From NCBI GenBank assembly GCA_031216125.1, contig CM062374.1:37083646-37147645 (forward strand): DNA of 64,000 nt, written 5' to 3'. Positions 12,107 to 23,469 of the stretch are shown here, piece after piece (the first letter of the stretch is position 1; each line of letters starts with the position of its first letter). Source of the stretch: Dalbergia cochinchinensis. Its lineage: Eukaryota > Streptophyta > Magnoliopsida > Fabales > Fabaceae. The position numbers and the translations under genes were made by a program. The notes below the pieces were generated by a model. It was not told the origin of the DNA. It was given only the letters and a program-made list of their open reading frames with translations, and ran no database searches.

Positions 12107-12614
12107 ATGCTAACTACATGGCAAAGAGTGTGATTGGCGAAAGAACAGTCACAAGTCACAGCATTTTCGGATCCTCTTAATTGTGTAAGCGATGTCCAGT
12201 TACGTTGTCCACTACATGGATCCACGCTGAAGTCCCAGTTCTTCTTCCCCAGTCTCTGGCCTATCTCTTTCAGAACTTGCACTGATTGATATATATAAAA
12301 ATATTGTGTACATACACACACACACACACACACCCACATCAGAGACAATTATACTAATAAGAAGCAAATTAAAGTCATCATCATTTGCCTAGAACTGAAA
12401 CACGTATTAACTAAAGTTATTCTCTGAGTTTATAAATTATAATTGCATGAAATGATTAATAAACTCATCAAAGCAAAATATTCATTTGTGTTGCCAGTCA
12501 ATTACCTTCTTCTTCTTGTAGTGTGGCTCCAAAAACTACTGATGGAGGGAAAAATGGAAAGAGGGATAGCGGAAGGAAGATAGTGATGAACTTCATGGCT
12601 GCTATGAACTTCAT
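12107..12614 (-). CDS. Third LRR-malectin RLK paralogue (C): exons 1-2 only
   Basis: Exon 1 (12506-12614) encodes a hydrophobic signal peptide followed by GATLQEEE. Exon 2 (12107-12281) encodes the N-terminal cap LGKKNWDFSVDPCSGQRNW through CHVVS. Both splice junctions (GTAATT donor, CAG acceptor, GTATGT donor) and the phases (1, then 2) match exons 1-2 of genes A and B. Exon 2 is one codon shorter. No exon 3 or later LRR, malectin or kinase exon follows towards lower coordinates; the sequence runs into copia element E0. The piece is either a truncated duplicate or the start of a gene whose second intron holds the nested retrotransposons and whose remainder lies left of the window. Exon 1 has an 18-bp tandem duplication that doubles the start codon, so the true start may be 12614 or 12596. 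Confidence 0.7.
12316..12333. repeat. (CA)n microsatellite
   Basis: A short ACACAC run just upstream (minus-strand sense) of exon 2 of paralogue C, in its intron 1. Confidence 0.8.
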
Positions 12615-12621
12615 GGCTGCT
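12586..12621. repeat. 18-bp tandem duplication over the start codon of C
   Basis: Two identical copies of ATGAACTTCATGGCTGCT (plus strand) at 12586-12603 and 12604-12621. On the minus strand each contains an in-frame ATG followed by Lys-Phe-Ile, so the predicted N-terminus begins MKFIAAMKFI. It is absent from A and B. Confidence 0.85.
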
Positions 12622-14482
12622 GGATATGGTGGAATGTGTGGAAAATTCCTCAGACTTAAAAAGTAACCATTATATATGCAAGAGGTATCCGGTTCCACTC
12701 GCAAATCAGAACATGTAGACGACCTGACTTTTATTTATATTATTATTTAACTATATATTTTCATATAAGTAAAAGTAATTTAATATCACATATATTATAT
12801 AAAAAGAATTAGAATATGGACAATATATAGATGCATTTTATTGGAGTATGAGATTTAATTATTTTATTTTAAGAAATAGAAATAACAAAAATGAATTTCT
12901 AGACCTTTTGATCAAAAAGACATTTGGATAATATTTCTTTTTCCATTAGGAGAAGTGATCCAAGAAGTTTTATTATTTCAACACCTAAAAATATATGTTT
13001 ATTTGGATATTTATTTTATCATTGTTAAATGTAATGATGATCTCTAATTATTTCATTTATTAATTATATCTAATAGTAATAAAGTGGACGTGTTAATCGA
13101 CATCCACTCTTATAGCTTTTAGATAGCCAAACTCGTGGCCAGAAACCACCCAACCCTGATATTTTGGTTTTACAGTGGGAACACTGTTTTAATTTGGTGG
13201 ATAACTCTGGCAGACAATATTTTGGCATTATTATTTACGCTTGTTACAAGAAAAAGTATGCATAAGATTTACAAACAGTCATTATAATTATTTGTTTTGT
13301 TTATATCTTTTCTTACCTTTTCCCTTTCATTATATAACTTACAATTTGTGTTTGAGATTTAATTTATATGCGCTAAGGTTGTAAAATTTTTCCATACCGT
13401 TATTTGGTCAAATCTATTCAGTACGTAACTTTTTAAAATAATGAGATGAAAATTAATATGTGATTAAATGATTATGTAATTTTTTTATACTAATGCATGA
13501 ATAGTATTATTTGTAACACGACTCTTCAAAAAATAAATTATAATAAAAGGAGATCAGTATAAAATTCCAATTAGATCTTCGTTTATTATTAAAACTAAAA
13601 ATTTAGGTGGAAGTCAAATTTTTAAGTCTCAAGAGAAAAGAATTACTTTTCATCCAGCTAATCTCATACAACTGTGTGAAGATACTATGGTTATATACTT
13701 ATACATACTTGGCAAGATCAAATCCTCATCTTAGAGGGTCAACTAAGTCCTCCTCAAAATAGGAAATTTAAAGTTTCACGGGTCTGCCAGCGCCAGTGGG
13801 TTGATTCATTACTATGAGCATGACCTTAGATTGGCCCCGTGAACAACCGAACATGGAAAATGGGACTATAAAAACCAGGACCATACGGACAAAAATTTCA
13901 TACATAGACTGGGACCCAATAACACTTACGTGCCATCGTCAACAATTAAATATAATAATCTGCTATGCAGCTCGAATGCCAATACAAATATATGGTACAA
14001 TAGAAGTATAATATAAAATTGTAAGTATCTCAAAGTATCAGTACAGTATTCAGTATGATATGTATCCGATGCAAGTGCATTGTATATTTTGAAATATCCA
14101 TTCATTATAATTAATCTACATAATCTAATTCTTGTCTTGATACATTCTTTTCACGGAAAAGACGATGCATTCTTATGTTAGTGCTTTCTTTTCTCTAAAA
14201 TGAGACTCTTATTTTGGTCAACTTTTTGGCTACAGAGTTAAAGAGTCAAGCCAAACGATTCCACATTTACCGAATCTTCCTTGAAGGAGATGAGATGACT
14301 CTGAAGTCTATACATGCCATGTGCTAGTATAGTTGTTCTCTTGTTCATTACATATGCAAAAATAAAATAAAATAAATTCCATGGCAGATTTTTCCACCTT
14401 GGTTGAAGCACAGGAGATGAAGAAAAGTCAAGGCCATCACAAGGAATATGAAGGGGCATCTACAAAGTGATGAAACTTCTAT
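12622..14482. other. Intergenic region between genes A and C
   Basis: AT-rich sequence downstream of gene A and upstream of paralogue C (both minus strand). It should hold A's 3' UTR and any promoter of C. I see no coding region, long inverted repeat or LTR pair. A short open frame at 13814-14011 has no recognisable features. Confidence 0.5.
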
Positions 14483-17400
14483 CTAATCACTATTCTCCCA
14501 GTAAGAAGAATCCAGGTTGGTAGAATTGAGTTCTGTATTGGACACAATTGCATCAGTTTCATCCATTGAGAAGCTCTCTTGAGTGTCAAGGGTCTTGTTT
14601 TTCCCTCTCTTTTGGTAATAATCTCGGATCACCTCTAACTTCTTTTCGCTGAATACCTGACTCGTGTCTGACACCACCTCCTGAACAACAGCTTTGCCTT
14701 CAAGCATGCTTACCACTGAAGCCATGGTTGGCCTGTGCATTGGGGAAGCATGTGTGCATAAAAGAGCCACATTGATAATGACCAACACTTCCTCTTTGTT
14801 GTAGTGTGGACCCAGCCTCTCATCAACTAGGTCCATTAGATTACCTTCTTGTTTCAAGAGATTCACCTGGTGAAACATAATACAAGCAGCAGTTTAATGC
14901 TAATCTCAATCTGCAGCTGAAACAATTAACAGCTACCAAGATATCCATAAAGGTATATTGGAATGAGTATGGAATCATTGTTCTTGAGCAAGAATAAATT
15001 ATACGCCGAAGATTTCGCAAAGAAATACAGCAGATTTCATTGAATAATAGTAGGTGCAAATTGTAATGCTATTCAAAAGTGGCACTAGACGAAAATTGAA
15101 TGAGATTTTTCACGAAGCTTTTGCGCAAGAAACACAATCTTCCTAGATATTCTAAACAAGAATCAGATTGACATGAACGCAAGAGATCATGAAAGCATAG
15201 GTTACCCAATCTACAAGAGAGAAGCATTCTTCCTTTGGCCATTGCGTGGTGTTGCTCTTCCCACTAACTATTTCCAAGGCAACAACTCCAAAACTATAAA
15301 CATCTGCTTTGTCAGTTAAGTAACCATGCATTGCATATTCAGGAGCTATATATCCACTGCAGTATAGAAAATTCATATATCACAGTGACAATTGAGATGC
15401 ATTTTTAAATTCATAAGTGGGGAAAATTATACTCAGTGGGGTATCAAAATAAAAGGCCTGTATTCTTCTCTCTCTCTCTCTCTCTCTGTATAATCACATG
15501 TACAAAATAATAAATAATAAATATTGCTAAAAAACGTTATGTAAAAAAGAAAAGTAAAACTCACTAAGTGCCAGCTACTCTTGTGCTTATGTGAGTATAG
15601 CCCTCTTCATCGAGTTTGGCCAAACCGAAATCTGATATCTTTGGATTTAGATCTTTATCCAGCAACACATTAGTGGCCTTGATGTCCCTGTGAACTATCT
15701 TTAGCCTTGACTCTCCATGGAGGTAAGCCAAGCCTCTAGCAATACCAATACAAATCTTGCGCCTTGTCGACCAATCCAATTTCAATTGACATTTGTCTTG
15801 GGCTTCATTTGCAATTGTTATAGAAATTAGATAACATAATCATATGTGTTCAGCTGTATTACTTTGTGTACCATATTTTAGATATTAATGAAAGAGATAC
15901 CAAACTTGAATACAAAGGAGAAAACAATTACCAAATAAAGCTCGGGCAAGGCTATTGTTTTCCATGTATTCGTATATCAACATCAACTGATCTCCCTCCA
16001 TACAACAGCCATAGAGCTTAACCAGACACGGGTGTTGTAAAGCAGAGATCATGCCAATCTCATTTGTGAACTCACGATTCCCTTGTTTTGATTTAGACGA
16101 AAGCTGCTTAACCGCTATTATTGTGCCATCTGAAAGAACACCCTGCATTTCCAGATAGGTATAACTAAAATTTTCTTATTTTTATTTTTTAGTGAAGTTG
16201 AAAAGAAGCAACAGCATTTATACATCATTCCGTGATAATAAATAAAACTGTTGATCATCCAGAATACCTTGTAAACAGGACCAAATCCTCCTTCTCCGAT
16301 CTTGAAGGCATCATCAAAGTTGTTTGTTGCTGCTTTGATTTGCCTTAATGTAAATAAGCTAGTTTTCAGATCTAAACCCTGTAGCTCTGTTAGTTGAAGC
16401 AAAAGAAAAAAAGAATGAATGAGATATCTCTTTTTAAAAACTTACGCATCATTACAAATGGCAAATAGACATTATTCAGTGTCATTCAAGGTAGCACCAA
16501 TTTTAGTACTGTTAGATAAAAAAACCAATTATGAACCATAAATAGCTTAGAGTAGTGGCCTTTTGACATAGTATTAGAGCCTCTATAACTAAATAGTTAG
16601 AAGTTCAATCTTTTCTTCCCAAAACATTTATAGAAATGCATATGATATATTTAGATTTTACAAATTAATATCCTTGTATAACACATTATATTATAGTCTC
16701 ACAGTTTCTTTAATAATAATTATACAAAATAGTGAAAGTTTAAACATTTCCATCTATTGCAAATAACATTAATGATCAAGTATAAACCCATTTAGTTAAT
16801 TCATAGTTTAAATAACCAAAAAATTGATATTTATTGACAGTTTATTTTAGTATAATTATAACAAAAGAAAAATGTTTGATTACTAATTTACAACATGAGA
16901 CAATATTGCAATATGACATTATCTTGACCATATAATCTTGTATATGTCCAAAAGGAAAAAACAGTTACGCACGCATTTTTCATCAAACTACATTCTTTTG
17001 AAGCATTATTTTCATTAAGATTCATGAAGTATGAACAGTAAAACTACAATATTTAAATGGATTTGCCAAGCATTGGTTGGTTGTGCCCCCTCTACCATCT
17101 CAATTTTTGTGCATGAAAAGTGAAAGCTCTTTGGTGTCTCAGCAAAAAAAGTTGGCAGTAGTGATTGCTGTTGAAGCTTCTTAGTTCTTACCTCTTTGCA
17201 ATGAACTTTTTCTTCCTAGACATTTCCACCAAACTATGACAAATGCCACGATAATAACAAGTGCTCCAGCAACTACAATTACAGCAACAGCCCACACAGG
17301 TATGCCACTATTATTTTTGCCACTTCCATTTTTGATGCCTCCTTTTCCCCCTTGGGGTACAAAATCTGCTTGATTATGATATAAGACATTTACATAAGTA

Positions 17401-20400
17401 GATTAGATGATGAAGGTCTCAAGAGAAGCAGAACTGACCAGGATCTACAGATATAGCTGATATAAGAGGACCATATACTGATCCAAATGGGATGGCAGTT
17501 GTCCCTTTCCCAGCCCAATGTAAACGGATCTCCAAGGTACCACTACTCACAGTAGCAGTAAACTTCTTTATGATTGCCTTACCAACTCCTCCAGCTTCCT
17601 TTGCAATGTCAAAATTCTTCAGCACCAACTTTCTCTGCAATACTTCAATCAAAACACAAATGGTTCATGATGGCTACAACTTCTATATTATCAGTCTAGG
17701 AATTGATTTCAAAATAGTAGTAGCAAGTGAATCTAACAATGAAATCAAACAATTGACACTAAAGATGCCAAGCCAATTTTATATCATTATGGGGTTCGTC
17801 ACATTTGGTTATAAGAAATTTTGTCTTATACTAGAAGCTCTCCCAAAAGACCTGAAGCAGCATAACAATGTGATTGGGATTTGGCCTTTGATTAATGTCT
17901 TATTGTAGTTTGAAATTAGTATTATTTAGTTAGCAATGTGAACGTATATTAGTAGGAATTAGAGAAGCATAAAGGGGGAATTCAGTAGGTTCAAATTTAG
18001 ATAGGTTTGGGAGAGGAAAGGGGTCTCTGGAAAACCCCATTATACTTGTATACATCCTTTTCTTCCTCAAGGTTACTCAAACCAGAGCAAAGCCATAGTA
18101 ATACCACACTTTCTTGGCTGTTCTTGCTCCATTTTGTCTTATTTTTTCTGTGGTTCAGTTCTATCACAATGTCCCAAAGAGGACAGAATCCACTTAGTTA
18201 AAGGGCATTCGTTGAATATTAAACATAGTACAACAGCAAAGCCTTTTCTGACTAAGTGAGATCATTGTACAATATTAAACATGTGACGGGAAATGGCGGA
18301 AATGGTGAAACCACAAACCTGGATATAGATGTCAAATACACGTCTTCCAAGGCTGCTATATGTTTGATCATCAGTAAACATTATCTCTGCAAAATGGAGA
18401 TTTACTGTGTAGCTTCCATTTCCTAGGCAGAATGCATAATATGTCAGAGAAAGGGGGGAAACACGTGCATCCATGTAGAGTTCAGCATTGTCCATAGCAA
18501 GCTTAGATGTGCTAGACCAGTTATAATAATCTACAGGAAGGCCACTATCAAAGAAGTGACCAGTGGTGCTAAATGCCCAGTTTGATCCAGTGCGATGAAA
18601 TGTTGCTGGTCCAGCTTCTTGTGAATCTTCATCATATGTAATGTTTCCATTAGAAGTTACGAGCTTCCCACCACAATTTATATGGAGAGAGTACAAAGCT
18701 GGGATAACCAGACACAGGTAAAATGTCAATCAAAGGAATCAAGCACAATAAGAAACTACACACAAAAAAAAAAAAACAAAAAAAAATATTTGTTTGAATA
18801 TTATTTTTCCATCCTCCAGTTTCTAACCATTCATTTCTCTTTCCTCTCAACAATTATGAGAAGAAAGGGAAGATAGATTGAATTATACAAAGCCAAAGCA
18901 TAGGGAACTGGCCATTTCTTGTTGCTAAGTTTTAGTGTAACATGACAATGTGACATGCAAAAGTTGATGTAAGAGCACTAAAAGATTAGCATCAGCTTAA
19001 TAAGGAAGATAAGTGGGAAGGTCATTATTTATAAATTATTCCCGACTCGAAAAGTAGCTGAGTGTGTTATTAAAGGAAGAAAAGAAAAACATTGTGTGTG
19101 AGTGCCATGTACACCAAGTGTTATGAAACACTTAGCCTTGGAAGCAAATATTTAGATCTCTATAAAAAAAAAAATACATTTTTAATTATATAAATGCTCC
19201 ATGATTTCATATAATGGAAGAATCTTGCAACTCATACAACATTAAGATCAGTACAAGAAGTACATCTCGGTATGACCAAAATTAAGATAAAATCCTTACT
19301 TGAAGTAAGTGGCTTTGTTATCTTTGTGTAATCACAAAATTCAAATATGGTTTCTTCGTAATCATTGATAAATACATCCAAAGAAGGAAGAACCAAGAAA
19401 AATGGACCATCCACAACTTTTACTAGTGATATTGTTGAAATGAATTAATCAAGCTAACTTGACTTGCTCAGTTATACAGCAAATATGGCGTCATTATTTC
19501 TTTAATTTTCCTGCCATCATGTTACTTCAGCTGTTAAGTTCAGATTCCCAAATTCTTGATCCACAAATTTGGAAATCTTTGGTAAGATAATTCCCCGTTT
19601 CACCTTGTCCCTCCACAAAAATAATTAAATAAAAAGGAACAGGCTCAAATACTAAAGCAGTAGCAATATCTCAACAGTCTATAGGAAATCCATGAAAGAC
19701 GAACTTACGTTTAGGACAGTTAATGCTCCCCAAACATGGAACAAGTCCCCTGAGAAAATAATGGAGGTGGCAGAACAAGTCAGCATAATCACATCATATC
19801 ATTATAAGCTATATACATATGAATATGATAAAAATAATTTAGCATGAGTAGTATAAAACTTACAAGTTATTTCCCTTTAAAGATGATGCAAACAGGTTCC
19901 TATGGTACATAATAAGTGGCCAAGGCTCAGATGGCTTCCTGAAATTGCTAAAAACAAAAAGTATGCAGATGCAAGGATTCTTACACAGTTCCTTGTTGAC
20001 ATGTCAACTGATCTGGATTGTTGATGCTGAAGTTGTTATATGAGAGATCTCTGTATCAATTTATGAATCTGATTCAAAATCAAAGATGGAAAAAACAAAC
20101 TGCATGGAGCACTTGGTGGTGCAGAAGAATCCCAAGAATAATGGTATAGCTAGTAATTACCAAGCAAAAGATATACTTTAACTCGGTAAATGATAAACAT
20201 AACTTATGAACGGTTACTCACGTGTAGTCTGGTCTAGCTATCCAGTTGGGCAGTGGTCCAGTGAAAAGGTTTCCAGTAAAGTATCTAGGAATAAAAAATA
20301 TATCAAGGAGTCAATTTATGTAACTCATCAGTTATTAATGAATCATCACAATGGTAAATCTAGTAAATTAAATCCTATTTCTTAAAAAATTTGGATGGTC

Positions 20401-23400
20401 CCCAAGGATCTTTTAATTGACTTAACTTGTTTCACGATTATAATATTCTATTTTGATTTAGACAAGGTCATTGATCAATGACGTTATGACAACACTAGCT
20501 CCATGTAGACATGAAATGAAAACATAGTTTGCAATTGAGTCAATCAGATTCCCTCTTTAGCAGGTATGTGCGTCCGTTTATATACAAATCAAAGCATTAA
20601 ATATTAATAAAATGCTTGCTATGTTATTGTTAACAAGTCAAACTAGTCTTGATTTAAACTAGGAATTAGAGTTTAGACATTTAGTGAGCTATGCCAGCTC
20701 ACACTTAAAGCTAGAACTAGAATCATACAAGTAATGAAGATAAAAGATATTTATTAACCGATTCAAACTTTTGGATACCACTTTCAGTCTCAGAACTATA
20801 TATTCATTTGATTATTTAGAACTGTTGAGGGCTTCTATAATGTTAAGGGGAAGCACATAAACTGTAAATCCCTAATAAATCAGAGCCACTGAGCAAAATT
20901 GAATAACACAACCAATGACCAAGAAATATCAGTCTCATTTTTCTGTAACCATAAATCACAGTAGATATTAAAGAAGATTTCTTACAGTAAATTCATGTTC
21001 TCCAGGCTACCCAAGGAGTTTGGAATAAGTCCACTTAATTTGTTAAAACTGAGGTCTCTGAAAAAGAAATTATGTCCATATATAATAAGTATTATTTAAG
21101 AGAACACTTCACAATATCAACATGGAAATGTTTAGTCCCTCTAATGCAATCAACAGACGAGGCATGTTGATGCACTTAATCAAATAGACAAGTATAGAAT
21201 GGAAGAATGATAAATGGTTCTAATTTGTAAATAAATACTGTTGATACAAGAAACTTCTCAAAGTAGTGCTGACAAAAAGAGAAGTGAAAACAGATAAAGC
21301 ATCACTTACATTGATCTCAAAGTAGTCACATTTCCAAGATATTCAGGAACCATTCCTATGAGATTGCAACTCCTCAGTACTCTGCAAGACAATTTGACAA
21401 TATGCAAATTTGGGAAAGGAAAAAAAGGCATTGTCATCTCCTCTTTTTTTATTGCCAAAAGCATTTCCTTATTGAGGCCTTGAGGCATTAACTCTCAAAC
21501 GAAAATGGGAAGAAAAAAAATAGTAGTACTCCAAGTATTAACTTACAGTGTCCCCAAACTTGTCAAGTTACTAAGTTGTGGAAAATAAGAATCTGGTCCT
21601 TTCAAGTCACTAATTCTCCTGCATAGCATGTTTTAAGCATGTTCAAACACAGCAGAAGAGCAAATTAAATTTCGAAATTTTGGCTATAATCAAAACACCA
21701 TACTATTACTTACAAGTCAGTGAGGTTTTTTAAAAATGAAATTCCAGATGGAATTGGCCCACTTAGGCCACTCCCTTGCATCACCCTGACACAATTTTAA
21801 AAAATATAAAATATGCAAATCAAAAAGAAACAATTGAGGGTTTAAATTCATAAGAAGAAAGTAAAGATGCACACAGCCTCTCAAGACTTGTCCAGCTCTG
21901 AATAAAATTTGGTAAAGTTCCAGAGAATTGATTATCGCCAAGTCGACTGCAGTATAAGAGAGTAAGCAACAAAGAAACGTTACTATATTAATATGAAACA
22001 CCAATATGAATGTAAAGGAATGAGTAAAGACACTTACAGGTGCTTCAAGTTAGTGAGCCTAGCAAATGTTGCAGGCAAATTTCCAGTAAAATAGTTGGAG
22101 GTAAGAAGCCTACAGCAGAATTGAAATTTAGAATGAGTGATCTATAAAGAGAAGTGCGCACTCTAATAGAGTAAAGCCTGGAATGGATAAAAATCAACAC
22201 TTCAGGTTTCTATAAAATACAAGCAACCTATAGCAACCGATGAACTCGGAAATAAATTTCTCATCAATGGCTATCGAAGCACCTACGAAGGACCAAAATA
22301 TGTAAACGAAACACCAAATCATGCTTATTGACTCTTAAATTGGATGCATAAGTACATTTTATGACTTTATTCCACTCAATAACAATTCCTGCATAATGTC
22401 AAAAGCTTAGCTATTTGTTTTCAGGCCGTATATCATTTCCAAATAAACACAAACATAGAAGTTATAAAATGCCAAAGTGCTTACAGTCTTTCAAGCTGGG
22501 AAAGATTTCCAAGCTCAGGAGGAAGCTCTCCAGAGAGCTGATTGAACTCCAGGACCCTATGGAATTTCGAGTTCCTTCAGAAATATTCATAAATTCTAAT
22601 GGATAAACAAATTTTATGGGGATGAGCAGCAACTTACAAACTTTTCAGGGTGGTGATGTTTCCCAACTCCTTAGGAATTGGACCTGTCAATCGATTTCCA
22701 AGAAGGGAACTGCCACAATTTAAGAAATATGCACAATTAATTTCATGCTTTTATCAAGTAAGAACATTACACTTGAATAAAATCTAATAATAATGTGTTG
22801 TGCTTGTGAACCATCTGTTCTAAATGTTTAGACGGTCATGCAAGAGCCTCTTTTGTGCTTAAACATGAACAATTCAGAAGAATGGACAACAACAAGGATC
22901 AATCTCTTGACCACATGGTCATAGACACTATGATACCATGTCATAAATCATCAATGGAAACACGCGTTTATATCTATTTAAAGGGTAAAAGCAAGGCCCA
23001 TTTATCATAAATCAGAAACTCTTGGCGTAAGTAAACAAAAAAAATGTCAAGGGTGAGAGGGAAAGTACATGTTGACAAGATTCATGGAGCCCCATTCTGG
23101 TGGAATTGTGCCATTAAGGTAGTTGCGGGTGAGGTCACTGTAACAAAGTAAGAAAGAGAGAGAATCAAAGAAGCGAATGATGATGATTAAAGACTTGCAA
23201 ATTTAGTTGAACAAAGAAAGAGTGGTAAGTGGGAGTTCAAAAGTACATACAGTTGTTGGAGGTCAGGCAACCTCACCAGTTCACTTGGGAGTGTGCCCGG
23301 AAGATTTTGTGACTTGAGAACACTGTACCATGATTATTCATCCATACATGAAAAATCAGCAAAATATTAGAAAATGATTAATATCGCTCTTCTTTAATAA

Positions 23401-23418
23401 ATATCCATCTTCAACTCA

Positions 23419-23469
<51 letters not shown>

